In this document: positions 18,290 to 26,731 of the stretch, piece by piece | Position numbering within the stretch: position 1 is the stretch's first letter | Layout of the letters: each line of letters starts with the position of its first letter | NCBI GenBank assembly: GCA_002163115.1 | Contig: MAAI01000028.1 | Location: forward strand, 1-58,044 | Direction: 5' to 3' | Source: Methylophaga sp. 41_12_T18 | Lineage (GTDB): Bacteria; Pseudomonadota; Gammaproteobacteria; Nitrosococcales; Methylophagaceae | Length of the DNA stretch: 58,044 nt | Notes under the pieces: generated by a model | Databases searched by the model: none | What the model was told of the DNA's origin: nothing | What the model saw: only the letters and a program-made list of their open reading frames with translations | Position numbers and translations under genes: made by a program

Positions 18290-18856
18290 ATGTTTACCTT
18301 AAAGCAGTTAACGACGATACCTAACCTATTAACTTGCTCGCGGTTTATATTTGCACCCATTTTATTGTGGTTTGCCGCGCAGCAAAATGAAGTGGGGTTT
18401 CTGATTTTATTAATGATTAGTTTCACTACTGATGTATTAGATGGCATGACCGCCAGGCTGTTAAATCAAAGCTCAGAACTAGGCGCCAAATTAGATACTT
18501 TTGCCGATATTATTATTTACACCACTATTGCTATATCAGCTTGGTGGTTATGGCCTGATACAGTTTTACAACAACTCAACTATTTTATTGTGATTGTCGT
18601 GAGCTACTTAGCTCCCATTATGATCGGCTTTATCAAGTTCAGAGCCTTAACCAGTTATCACACTTGGCTGGTTAAGTTCGCAGTAGTCGTTGTCGCCTGT
18701 GCCTTTTTTATTTTATTTATCTTCGGCCTTGCATGGCCCCTGCATCTCGCAAGCTTAATAGCAGTAGTTGCTGCCATTGAGGAAATAGCCATTACGCTCA
18801 TATCTAAAAAGCTACAGTCTGACATTGCTTCAATTTGGCTATTATTACGCCGTTAA
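18290..18856 (+). CDS. CDP-alcohol phosphatidyltransferase
   Basis: 188 aa integral membrane protein with about five or six hydrophobic helices. The family signature D-x2-DG-x2-AR-x8-G-x3-D-x3-D is complete: Asp48, Asp51, Gly52, Ala55, Arg56, Gly65, Asp69 and Asp73. Such enzymes move a phosphatidyl group from CDP-diacylglycerol to an alcohol (glycerol phosphate, serine, inositol or another lipid). The short length resembles PgsA-like or cardiolipin-synthase-like members, and the acceptor cannot be assigned. It is translationally close to the EEP gene (two-base gap) and convergent with thpR, overlapping it by 12 bases. Confidence 0.87.
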   Translation: MFTLKQLTTIPNLLTCSRFIFAPILLWFAAQQNEVGFLILLMISFTTDVLDGMTARLLNQSSELGAKLDTFADIIIYTTIAISAWWLWPDTVLQQLNYFIVIVVSYLAPIMIGFIKFRALTSYHTWLVKFAVVVVACAFFILFIFGLAWPLHLASLIAVVAAIEEIAITLISKKLQSDIASIWLLLRR

Positions 18857-19363
18857 CGGCCACGACTTAATCACTCGATAGTCAACGCCGTGCTCCGTTG
18901 AAACCGAATGTATTAATGCAAAGGAAGTTGCATGCCAGTCAATTTCAGCTGGAGTAGCCACTTCAGGCAGTTGCTTAAGGTTTCTCGCTAAAGTGATGTG
19001 AGCAGTATAAGTACGATTGTCTAATATCACACCATGCTCTATAGCTCGTTGTCGTATCTGCTCAACCAACGCCAATAAAGACTGCGGCTGATACTGGCTG
19101 GTTAAACATAAAATGCCACATTTTTGCTGCCAAAGCGTTAGCTGATCAAATGTCAGATCAATGGCAGCAGATTTAATATCGCTCACTGCTTCAGTGATAT
19201 TTTTCTGCTGTTCATCATCAACTTGTCCTAAAAAAACAAGCGTGACATGTAAGTTATCCGTTTTAACTTTTTTAAGTTTTGGCTCTGTCAGCTGTTGATC
19301 AAACTGAACAATTTTTTGCCTTGTTTTCTCATCTGGCCACAATGCAAAAAATAACCGTTTCAT
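18845..19363 (-). CDS. thpR: RNA 2',3'-cyclic phosphodiesterase
   Basis: 172 aa 2H-phosphoesterase. The two catalytic HxTx motifs are HVTLVFLG (about 41-48) and HITLAR (about 124-129). The N-terminus KRLFFALWPDE is typical of the ThpR/LigT group. It opens 2',3'-cyclic phosphate ends of RNA and can reversibly make 2'-5' linkages. It lies three bases downstream of yaaA on the same strand, suggesting co-transcription. Its 3' end overlaps the convergent CDP-alcohol transferase. Confidence 0.92.
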   Translation of the reverse strand: MKRLFFALWPDEKTRQKIVQFDQQLTEPKLKKVKTDNLHVTLVFLGQVDDEQQKNITEAVSDIKSAAIDLTFDQLTLWQQKCGILCLTSQYQPQSLLALVEQIRQRAIEHGVILDNRTYTAHITLARNLKQLPEVATPAEIDWHATSFALIHSVSTEHGVDYRVIKSWPLTA

Positions 19364-19366
19364 AAC

Positions 19367-20137
19367 TTAAGCATGATCGCGTAAAAACACCCAATCATCA
19401 CCTTTCGACATTTCAGCACTAAAATAGTAACCATCGGTATCAAATGCTTTTAACTGTTCAGGCTCATCGATGTTGTTATCGATAATATAACGCGTCATCA
19501 AACCACGCGCCTTTTTGGCATAGAAACTAATGATTTTATATTGACCGTTTTTAGAGTCTTTGAAAATTGGCGTAATAATTCTGGCATTTAAATTCTTCGC
19601 ATCAACCGCTTTGAAATACTCATTAGAAGCCAAGTTAATCAACGTCTCATCAGCCATCGCCGGATCAGCAGCTAAATGCTCGCGTAATTGCTCGCCCCAA
19701 AATTGATACAAATTTTTGCCTTTTTTATTGGCAAACTTAGTACCCATTTCCAAACGATAGGCTTGCATCAAATCTAATGGTTTTAAAACACCATAAAGAC
19801 CCGACAATATGCGCAAATGTTGCTGAGCAAACTCAAGCCCTTTTTCATCCAAAGTTTCAGCATCTAAGCCCGTATAGACATCGCCCTTAAAAGCAAACAC
19901 GGCTTGTTTGGCATTATCTAAATCAAATGGAGTATGCCATTGCTCAAAACGAGCGGCATTTAAACCAGATAGTTTGTCGCTCAACTTCATCAAGCTGGCA
20001 ATATCTGTTGCGCTAAGCAGTGTTAGTTCATTAATCAGTTGTTGGGATTGCTGTAGAAAAACAGGCTGACTGTGTGAGTTTACAGGTGGTTCTGACTCAA
20101 AATCTAATGTTTTAGCGGGTGAAATAACAATGAGCAT
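19367..20137 (-). CDS. yaaA: Peroxide stress protein YaaA
   Basis: 256 aa, full family length. Characteristic segments are [15 protein letters not shown] (1-15), [58 protein letters not shown] and [10 protein letters not shown]. YaaA is a DNA-binding protein that limits free intracellular iron during hydrogen peroxide stress; in E. coli it belongs to the OxyR regulon. I could not identify a convincing OxyR site in the short upstream gap. It is probably co-transcribed with thpR, whose start follows its stop by three bases. Confidence 0.95.
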   Translation of the reverse strand: MLIVISPAKTLDFESEPPVNSHSQPVFLQQSQQLINELTLLSATDIASLMKLSDKLSGLNAARFEQWHTPFDLDNAKQAVFAFKGDVYTGLDAETLDEKGLEFAQQHLRILSGLYGVLKPLDLMQAYRLEMGTKFANKKGKNLYQFWGEQLREHLAADPAMADETLINLASNEYFKAVDAKNLNARIITPIFKDSKNGQYKIISFYAKKARGLMTRYIIDNNIDEPEQLKAFDTDGYYFSAEMSKGDDWVFLRDHA

Positions 20138-20234
20138 GTTTTATCCAAAAGCAATGTGTAATCGCCAGATAATAACATGCTCACCTGTTAAATTTCAGTA
20201 GTGTTTCACCCTCTGATACAAGCCATATAACGAC

Positions 20235-20738
20235 TTATTGAAAGTGTTTTTGAATACTCGTTAAACCTGCAACATAAATACCCGCAGTTCCTTCAATAGC
20301 ATCACTATCAGTAACATCTGTTGCAGCATCAAATGTAGAGCTCCAAGTGACCATAGATTGACCATTTTCTGCTGGTTTCACAGTGATAGTACCCACATAA
20401 TCAGCGACAGGCAGTTTTGATGCCGTAATTGCATAGCTATATGTTTTGTCATCGTTATTAAGTTCAACCAATTTTTCAGTAATCGTATCGCCATTACCTA
20501 AAGTTAAAACACGAACTGCGCCTGTTGATTGACTGTTACCTTCTGTTAATTCACTGGCAACAACCACTGGGTGCCAAACATCAAGATGGTTAAAGTCACC
20601 AATCAATTTCCAAGTTGTTTCAGGGCTAGCATTAACAGTAATTTCTCTTTTTACCGTCAAGTCACCCGCAAAGTTAGCCATCGAAGTTGCTAATAATAAA
20701 GTGGCAGCCAACAGTTTAGTTTTTGTAAAAGTGTTCAT
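20235..20738 (-). CDS. Secreted SRPBCC-family protein, copy 1
   Basis: 167 aa. A Sec signal peptide (KTKLLAATLLLATSMANFAGD, cleavage near residue 25) is followed by one START/Bet v1-like domain: LTVKREITVNASPETTWKLIGDFNHLDVWHPVV, RVLTLGNGDTITEKL, and a final TSIQKHFQ helix. SRPBCC domains form a hydrophobic ligand cavity; periplasmic examples are poorly characterised. It is paralogous to the gene 132 bases upstream, and most residues in WKLIGDFNHLDVWHPVVVASELT are shared. The ligand and role are unknown. Confidence 0.83.
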   Translation of the reverse strand: MNTFTKTKLLAATLLLATSMANFAGDLTVKREITVNASPETTWKLIGDFNHLDVWHPVVVASELTEGNSQSTGAVRVLTLGNGDTITEKLVELNNDDKTYSYAITASKLPVADYVGTITVKPAENGQSMVTWSSTFDAATDVTDSDAIEGTAGIYVAGLTSIQKHFQ

Positions 20739-20870
20739 TTTATTTTTAATCCGTTTAAATTAAGGCAATCGTTAGTATGTTTTCTGCAACGACTATGTCA
20801 CTGCAAAACAACACCTGTTCATCTATTCATTGTTAATTGATTTTCTCTACTATAGAGACGGTATAAAGAC

Positions 20871-21371
20871 TTATTGAAAGTGTCTTTGTAAGCTATTTAG
20901 CCCTGCGTCATATACACCGGCAATGGTATTAATGGCTTCTTCATCATTGACACCTTTAGCATCAAAGCTTGATGTCCAACGTACAATTGATTTGCCGTCA
21001 TCGGTTGCAATTACGCTTATTTCAGAAACATAGCCTTCAACAGGTAATGGAGATTCAGTAATTGCATAGCTATAACTATTATTCTCATTGTTATGCGATA
21101 GCAGCTTTTCAGTGATTGCAGCACCGTTACCTAAAGTGAGGACACGAACCGCACCAGCAGTATCTTCTTTACCGGAAGTTAATTCACTTGCAACAACAAC
21201 AGGGTGCCAAACATCAAGGTGATTAAATTCACCAATCATTTTCCAGGTTGTAGCTGGGCTAGCATTAACGGTGATCTCTTTATTAACTTCCAGTGAACCG
21301 GCCACACTCGCCATCGAAGCTGTTAATAAAAGTGCTGATGTCAGTAGTTTAGTTTTCGTAAGAAAAGTCAT
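20871..21371 (-). CDS. Secreted SRPBCC-family protein, copy 2
   Basis: 166 aa, a paralogue of the neighbouring copy. Signal peptide KTKLLTSALLLTASMASVAGS, then LEVNKEITVNASPATTWKMIGEFNHLDVWHPVV, RVLTLGNGAAITEKLL and the terminal LNSLQRHFQ. The two copies lie in the same orientation with separate leaders, so a local tandem duplication is the simplest history. Differences concentrate in the second half, where the ligand pocket would be shaped. The function is unknown. Confidence 0.83.
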   Translation of the reverse strand: MTFLTKTKLLTSALLLTASMASVAGSLEVNKEITVNASPATTWKMIGEFNHLDVWHPVVVASELTSGKEDTAGAVRVLTLGNGAAITEKLLSHNNENNSYSYAITESPLPVEGYVSEISVIATDDGKSIVRWTSSFDAKGVNDEEAINTIAGVYDAGLNSLQRHFQ

Positions 21372-21447
21372 TTTATCTATCCAAAGTCAAGTAACGGGAA
21401 TTACATTATGCTGATTTGGCTAGGACAAAATAAATATCCATCACGGA

Positions 21448-21465
21448 CTATTCCTTTAGGAATAG
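21448..21465. terminator. Hairpin downstream of the hybrid kinase gene
   Basis: CTATTCC and GGAATAG form a seven-base perfect stem around TTTA, 29 bases past the kinase stop codon on the minus strand. No U-run follows on either strand, so it may be a processing or stability hairpin and not a true intrinsic terminator. Confidence 0.3.
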
Positions 21466-21493
21466 ATAGTCTTAATAACGATCAAATAAGTGT

Positions 21494-23689
21494 TTATTTT
21501 CGATGTGACAACCATAAATATAAGTCGCTAGATTTAACCGGTTTCATCATTAAGTCGGCGTTGAAGGCCTGCACTTTTTCTACTACATCACTGTCTGCCG
21601 TACCGGTTATAAATAAGGTAGGCACTGTTGCTTCAAAGTGGTCATAGATACGTTGTACGAGACTTAAGCCTGTCTCATTGATTAACTGGTAATCTGCCAC
21701 CACTTTGTCAGGCAGTATCGGAGCCTGAGCTAATATTGTGGTCAGTTCGTCTGATGATGCAATCGTCACTACAGCACAGCCCCAATGATTGAGTAGCTGA
21801 TCCATGCCGAAGCGAACATCTTCATCATCTTCAATCACCCAGATAGTCTTATGTAGCGAAGCAAGTACATCTACTTCTGGTAAGGGGTTTTTGACCCATT
21901 GTTGATCACCATAAGGTACATCAACATAAAACTGTGATCCTTTGTTTAGTTGCGTCCTAAAGCCTGTATTAAGATCCAAAACCTCAGCTGTTTTAGCGAC
22001 TATCGATAATCCTAAGCCTAGTCCTTTATCTGATAACTGTTTCGCTTGTTCATCTCGGTAGAACTCATCAAATAGTTGTGCTTGGCTTTGTTCACTCATG
22101 CCGATACCGGTATCAATCACACAAGCTCGAACAGTGTGTTGCCTGCGTCGGCAGCCAAGCACAATTTTACCGTGCTCGGTATATCGCAACGCATTAGACA
22201 AGTAATTACGGACTATTTGCTCAAACAAAGTCTGATCGGTATACACACAGGCACTCGTTTGCACGACCACTAACTCAAGTGATTTATGTTTAAGCTGTAA
22301 CTCAATCTCAGTCGCTAATTTATCAAATACAGTTTGCAGGTAAAAATGGCTATTTTTACCTTGTAGGCTGCCGGACTCTAACAAGCTCATGTCTAATAAA
22401 GCACCAAACATTTCGTTCATGCCATCAACCGCTTGTGTAATGCGATGCGTTAAATGTTGTTGCTGTTGGTGCTCTTTTGTCTCCGCCAGCAACCCCGTTA
22501 ATAAACCGATCGTGTGTAAAGGTTGGCGCAGGTCATGACTTGCTGCCCGCAATAACTGAGATTTAGCCATATTGGCTTTATCTGCTTCTACTTTTAACTG
22601 ACGCTGAATTTCTAATTGCGATGTTGTGCCAGCTAAATCAGTAGATAACTCAGTAACTTGTCTACTTTTAACTAAGGATATAAATAGGTATATGGTCAAT
22701 AACAAGGTAATTAAACCACCGGAGAATAGACCTATATAAGGTAACCAAGTTTGGCTGATGCTAGTGGATGACTGTGGAAAGACAGCCAATAACCACTGCT
22801 TGTCTGCCACGATAATTGGAAAACTCCAATGAGGACTCGCATTAAGCTTAACCCCATCAACGGTGGTTAACTGTTCGCTTGAGCTATACAACAACTGTTG
22901 GCTAGAACTATTGCCATCATAAAGCGCAATATTAAGTTGGCCGTACTCAGTAACAAAACTGTCAGTAAATAAAGCATCAAAATTGTATACACCGATCACA
23001 AAGCCTAATAGTTGTTTTTTCCATGCTTGGGCCTCATCAAACACCGGGTGAAATGCTTGAAATCCAGAGACCACATTTTTATTGTTAAAAATGGACAGGT
23101 GCTGGGTAATAGTCGTTTGCTGAGTCTTCTTTGCCTTATTCATTACTCTTAAGCGAGAAGGTATTGAAGCAATATTTAACCCTAAACTTAGCGAACCTAC
23201 CCGTGATGGAAATAATGACCGTAGTGGAAAATACTCTTGCTCGCCCTCGACTGGTCTAGCGATACCATGACCGGTAATTTCATGAATCTGAAAATCATGT
23301 TCACCAGTAGACTGCATCGCATGTTCAAACTGGCTTTTATCTTGATGACTGATTCGCACAGCCCAAGCTAGCCCCAAAGTACCCGCGTGATAATGGGTAT
23401 CAGTCTCTACAAAATGGGCTAACTTTTCCTTTGAGATATCGCCGGTATCAGAATAAAGTGCCGCAACACTTTTTAATGAGTCTAATGAGATATCTAATTT
23501 AGTTTGGATTTGCTCAACTTGAGTTCGAGCATACTTTTCTGTTGCTAAGTAAAGACGCTCTTTTGAAATTGCTTGTAGCTCAATGAAGCCCATCATCGAC
23601 AATACTAGGCCTATAACTAAAACAGATAAGGCTAATAACGCTTCGAAGCGTATCTTGTTTTTGTTAACTAATTGTTGAAATAAAGCCAT
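21494..23689 (-). CDS. CHASE-domain hybrid sensor histidine kinase
   Basis: 731 aa. A membrane helix at about 16-37 and another at about 315-339 bracket a periplasmic CHASE-type sensor (about 75-300; GTLGLAWAVRISHQDKSQFE, FPLRSLFPSR, GFVIGVYNFDALF). The cytoplasmic part has a HisKA box with His385 (ASHDLRQPLH), the N box NYLSNALRY near 496-504, DTGIG (526-530) and GLGLGLS (556-562). A C-terminal receiver follows with acidic pocket Glu620/Asp621, phosphoacceptor Asp666 (VVADYQL) and Lys716. The hybrid form suggests an internal phosphorelay or self-limiting feedback. It is divergent from a LuxR-type regulator and the TRAP genes, so the regulator is its likely partner. CHASE ligands are usually small molecules; this one is unknown. 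Confidence 0.9.
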   Translation of the reverse strand: MALFQQLVNKNKIRFEALLALSVLVIGLVLSMMGFIELQAISKERLYLATEKYARTQVEQIQTKLDISLDSLKSVAALYSDTGDISKEKLAHFVETDTHYHAGTLGLAWAVRISHQDKSQFEHAMQSTGEHDFQIHEITGHGIARPVEGEQEYFPLRSLFPSRVGSLSLGLNIASIPSRLRVMNKAKKTQQTTITQHLSIFNNKNVVSGFQAFHPVFDEAQAWKKQLLGFVIGVYNFDALFTDSFVTEYGQLNIALYDGNSSSQQLLYSSSEQLTTVDGVKLNASPHWSFPIIVADKQWLLAVFPQSSTSISQTWLPYIGLFSGGLITLLLTIYLFISLVKSRQVTELSTDLAGTTSQLEIQRQLKVEADKANMAKSQLLRAASHDLRQPLHTIGLLTGLLAETKEHQQQQHLTHRITQAVDGMNEMFGALLDMSLLESGSLQGKNSHFYLQTVFDKLATEIELQLKHKSLELVVVQTSACVYTDQTLFEQIVRNYLSNALRYTEHGKIVLGCRRRQHTVRACVIDTGIGMSEQSQAQLFDEFYRDEQAKQLSDKGLGLGLSIVAKTAEVLDLNTGFRTQLNKGSQFYVDVPYGDQQWVKNPLPEVDVLASLHKTIWVIEDDEDVRFGMDQLLNHWGCAVVTIASSDELTTILAQAPILPDKVVADYQLINETGLSLVQRIYDHFEATVPTLFITGTADSDVVEKVQAFNADLMMKPVKSSDLYLWLSHRK

Positions 23690-23741
23690 TGATTGCTACC
23701 TGGATGGTGAATTTTCAGCTTAGATAGTAAACCACACTCTC

Positions 23742-23765
23742 TTGCTTAAAGTTAATTTTGCTTAA
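23742..23765. promoter_or_regulatory. Direct repeat in the kinase/regulator gap
   Basis: TTGCTTAA occurs twice with a 16-base period (23742-23749 and 23758-23765), between the divergent kinase and regulator genes. This spacing is unusual and could be a binding site for the response regulator. Only two copies are present and the composition is AT-rich, so chance is not excluded. Confidence 0.3.
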
Positions 23766-23815
23766 TATGGGCGTAATAATTACCTTTTCGTGCTAATTCC
23801 ACTATTATTCATGCC

Positions 23816-24442
23816 ATGAAAATTTTGATTGCCGATGATCACGAACTCTACCGCGATGCCTTATCAATACTTGTTCAACGTTTAGAACAAGGAACTGAGG
23901 TTCAGCAAGCCTGTAATTTCACTGAATTACTAGAGCGACTTAAGCAGCAGTCTGGCTGGGATGCAATTTTAATTGATTTAAACATGCCTGATCTCAACTA
24001 CTATCAAGGCATCAGCCAACTAACCCAAGACTATGCCAGTATTCCAGTCATTGTCATCACTTCGTCTGAAGATCCAAATGATACCCAGCAAGCATTAAAA
24101 GCTGGCGCTTTGGGCTATATGAAAAAGTCGATGAAAAGTGATGATATGCTTAATGCATTACGACTGATGTTAGAAAGTGGCATATCAATACATCCAGTCA
24201 CAGATACCGGTTCGCAAACAGTACTTTCTTCTGCAACTGAATTGCAACAAGCCTTAACCCCTCGCCAATACCAAGTCTTACAACAAATCTGTGAAGGTAG
24301 TTCTAATAAACGCATTGCCTTAGATTTAGGCTTAAGTGAAGGTACCGTTAAATTGCATGTTCGAGCGATATTAACCACCTTGCAAGTATCAAATCGTACT
24401 GAAGCGGCAATGAAAGCCAAACAATTACTCTTAACGGAATAG
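23816..24442 (+). CDS. LuxR/FixJ-type response regulator
   Basis: 208 aa. The receiver domain has acidic residues ADDHE (Asp7, Asp8), phosphoacceptor Asp54 in ILIDLNMPD and Lys in GYMKKSM near 105. The C-terminal LuxR helix-turn-helix is LTPRQYQVLQQICEGSSNKRIALDLGLSEGTVKLHVRAILTTLQ at about 147-190. It is divergent from the hybrid kinase, its likely phosphodonor. The TRAP small-subunit gene begins two bases after its stop codon, so regulator and transporter are almost certainly one transcript, and it probably controls its own operon. Confidence 0.92.
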   Translation: MKILIADDHELYRDALSILVQRLEQGTEVQQACNFTELLERLKQQSGWDAILIDLNMPDLNYYQGISQLTQDYASIPVIVITSSEDPNDTQQALKAGALGYMKKSMKSDDMLNALRLMLESGISIHPVTDTGSQTVLSSATELQQALTPRQYQVLQQICEGSSNKRIALDLGLSEGTVKLHVRAILTTLQVSNRTEAAMKAKQLLLTE

Positions 24443-24444
24443 CT

Positions 24445-24969
24445 ATGAACAACGTTTTTTCTCGCGTGATCGCCGCCATTGATTGTTTCACTGAATGGAC
24501 TGGTCGCAGCGTTTCTTGGTTAGTATTGGCTATGGTAATAGTGATTTGTTATGACGTGGCCATGCGTTACTTATTTCAGCAAGGTTCGGTCGCCCTTCAA
24601 GAGCTAGAGTGGCATTTATTCGCACTGCTTTTTTTATTGAGTGGAGCTTACACCTTAAAACATGACGAACACGTGCGAGTCGACATTGTCTTCCAAAGCC
24701 GCCTTTTATCAGATAAACATCGCGCGCTAATCAATATAGCTGGCATCGTATTATTTTTATTTCCATTTTGTGGCCTCATTTTATATGCAGGCTGGTCATT
24801 TGCCGAAAATGCTTATTTCTATAACGAAGGTTCACCAGATCCAGGTGGACTACCCAATCGCTATTTATTAAAAGGCAGCATCTTATTGGCCTTTGCATTA
24901 CTGATTATTCAAGGTATCGCTGAACTTCTCCGTAATATTTTAAAACTACAAAATACGGAGAACAACTAA
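24445..24969 (+). CDS. TRAP transporter small membrane subunit (DctQ)
   Basis: 174 aa with four predicted membrane helices. Typical DctQ features are ALQELEWHLFALLFLLSGAYTLKHDEHVRVDIVF in the middle and GLPNRYLLKGSILLAFALLIIQGIAELLRNI at the end. It partners with DctM in Na+-driven uptake of organic acids or related solutes captured by a periplasmic binding protein. Its stop codon overlaps the dctM start by one base (TAATG). No dctP-type binding protein is adjacent. Confidence 0.92.
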   Translation: MNNVFSRVIAAIDCFTEWTGRSVSWLVLAMVIVICYDVAMRYLFQQGSVALQELEWHLFALLFLLSGAYTLKHDEHVRVDIVFQSRLLSDKHRALINIAGIVLFLFPFCGLILYAGWSFAENAYFYNEGSPDPGGLPNRYLLKGSILLAFALLIIQGIAELLRNILKLQNTENN

Positions 24970-26276
24970 TGGAAGTTTGGGCATTAGTCATGTTTGCAGT
25001 GTTATTCCTGCTGTTACTAGCCGGATTTCCAGTTGCCTTTACACTAGGCGCGGTATCGCTTGGCTTTGGCAGTGTATTTCTAGGTTTGGACTTCTTTAAC
25101 CTGCTGCCTCATCGTATCTGGGGCATCATGACCAACTTCACCCTATTGGCCGTGCCCTTATTTGTCTTTATGGGCGTCATTTTAGAAAAGTCAGGCATTG
25201 CAGAAGAACTACTTGAAACCATGGGCCAATTATTTGGCCGAGTTCGTGGCGGCTTAGCAATATCAGTCGTGATCGTTGGTGCCTTATTAGCTGCCACTAC
25301 TGGTGTTGTAGGTGCCTCTGTAGTAACCATGGCAGTCATTGCCTTACCCGTGATGTTAAAGAATGGTTACGCTCCTAGCTTAGCCGGTGGCACGATAGCA
25401 ACCTCAGGCACATTGGGTCAAATCATTCCGCCTAGTATTATCCTTATATTATTAGGTGATGTTATTGGCGTACCGGTAGGCCAATTATTTATTGGTGCAG
25501 CTGTTCCTGGCGCCTTATTAGTGCTCGGCTATATCACATATATCGGTTTTATTGCTTGGCAGAATCCAGCTCTAGCGCCTGCTATTTCATTTCCTTCACA
25601 CTCTACTGAAAACTTAGGCTATAAAATACTTAAAAGCTTATTGCCTGCTTTAAGCTTAATTCTTGCTGTTTTAGGCTCGATCTTCTTTGGTATCGCCTCA
25701 CCAACAGAGTCAGCGGCGGTAGGCGCCTTAGGCGCAATACTATTAGCGATCAGTCATCGTAAACTAAGCTTAGAAAAACTCAATAAGGCCATGCAACAAA
25801 CCACTCGGCTCACTAGCATGGTATTTTTGATTCTAATCGGTGCCACTGCGTTTGGGCTGGTATTTGTTGGTATGGGCGGTGACAAACTGATCTTTGATAT
25901 TTTCAGTGGCTTGCCTGGTGGAAAATGGGGATTTTTAATCCTCAGCATGGTGCTGATTTTTGTTTTAGGTTTCTTCTTAGACTTTATTGAAATCTGTTTT
26001 ATTGTCGTGCCAATCATTGCACCTATTGCCATTCATATGGGACTTGATCCGCTGTGGTTCGCTTTATTAATTGCACTTAATTTACAGACCTCGTTTTTAA
26101 CGCCACCATTTGGTTTTTCTTTGTTTTATCTTAAAGCCAGTGCTCCGACATTAAAACTACAAGATATCTATCGAGGAGTTATTCCTTTTATAGTCATTCA
26201 AGTCATCGTTTTAGCGCTCGTTATTAGCTTCCCATCACTCACTTTATGGCTACCTGGCTTAATGGAGTCAAACTAA
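24969..26276 (+). CDS. TRAP transporter large permease (DctM)
   Basis: 435 aa with about twelve hydrophobic segments. DctM hallmarks are LLLAGFPVAFTLG, LAVPLFVFMGVILEKSGIAEELL, GALLAATTGVVGASVVTMAVIALPVML, GTIATSGTLGQIIPPSIILILLGD and LQTSFLTPPFGFSLFYLKASAP. It is the ion-coupled translocation channel. The GTLGQIIPPS loop places it with dicarboxylate/mannitol-type DctM proteins, but the substrate cannot be stated. It is co-transcribed with the regulator and DctQ. Confidence 0.94.
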   Translation: MEVWALVMFAVLFLLLLAGFPVAFTLGAVSLGFGSVFLGLDFFNLLPHRIWGIMTNFTLLAVPLFVFMGVILEKSGIAEELLETMGQLFGRVRGGLAISVVIVGALLAATTGVVGASVVTMAVIALPVMLKNGYAPSLAGGTIATSGTLGQIIPPSIILILLGDVIGVPVGQLFIGAAVPGALLVLGYITYIGFIAWQNPALAPAISFPSHSTENLGYKILKSLLPALSLILAVLGSIFFGIASPTESAAVGALGAILLAISHRKLSLEKLNKAMQQTTRLTSMVFLILIGATAFGLVFVGMGGDKLIFDIFSGLPGGKWGFLILSMVLIFVLGFFLDFIEICFIVVPIIAPIAIHMGLDPLWFALLIALNLQTSFLTPPFGFSLFYLKASAPTLKLQDIYRGVIPFIVIQVIVLALVISFPSLTLWLPGLMESN

Positions 26277-26279
26277 AAA

Positions 26280-26317
26280 ATAGGCTCTTTTGTAACAAAT
26301 GCAATTAAAGCGCCTAT
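26280..26317 (-). terminator. Hairpin with minus-strand U-run behind dctM
   Basis: Eleven-base arms ATAGGCTCTTT and AAAGCGCCTAT (one mismatch) enclose 16 bases. On the minus strand the stem is followed by six U residues; on the plus strand it is not. It may stop antisense transcription coming from epmA before it enters the TRAP genes. The long loop weakens the call. Confidence 0.35.
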
Positions 26318-26424
26318 AATAAAAGTCGATACATTAGATAGGCATAGTAAAACTATAACAAAGCAAAATTAAACCTGATAAAGATCTTGAAGCGTAATCA
26401 ATCGACTAGCTTGGGGGAAGTATC

Positions 26425-26709
26425 ATGAATAATAAACAAAAGCTTGAATGGACAGAAACTAAAGATCAAATGCCTGATGTTGGTCAGAAAATCATTGTCT
26501 TTCTTTGGATGGACGAAACCGTATCACAAGCATGGTGGAACGGTGAGCACTACGTTTTAGCTGCGGCTGATGAACAAGGGATCGTGACTATCTATAAGGT
26601 ACTGCCTATAGCGATTAGTCATTGGAGCTCAATGCCTGAACTGCCCATAACGTCTAATAGCGTTGACGATAGTGCATGGCAGCAACAACCGGCACAAACT
26701 GTACATTAA
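26425..26709 (+). CDS. Small DUF551-like protein
   Basis: 94 aa, soluble, no cysteine. The layout W-x4-D-x-MP-x-VGQ-x-IIVFL, then AWWNGEHYVL, then ISHWSSMPELP resembles DUF551 proteins, which are found in phages and bacteria and have no known function. GGGGGAAG just upstream of the ATG is a strong ribosome-binding site, supporting real expression. It stands between the TRAP operon and the convergent epmA. No other phage-like gene is nearby. Family assignment is from the motif pattern only. Confidence 0.6.
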   Translation: MNNKQKLEWTETKDQMPDVGQKIIVFLWMDETVSQAWWNGEHYVLAAADEQGIVTIYKVLPIAISHWSSMPELPITSNSVDDSAWQQQPAQTVH

Positions 26710-26731
26710 CTCAGTTAAGCTGATAGTTCGT

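Noticed and set aside
21408..21647. Plus-strand frame of 79 codons beginning in the gap after the SRPBCC genes
   Set aside because: Most of it is antisense to the hybrid kinase and it resembles no known family.
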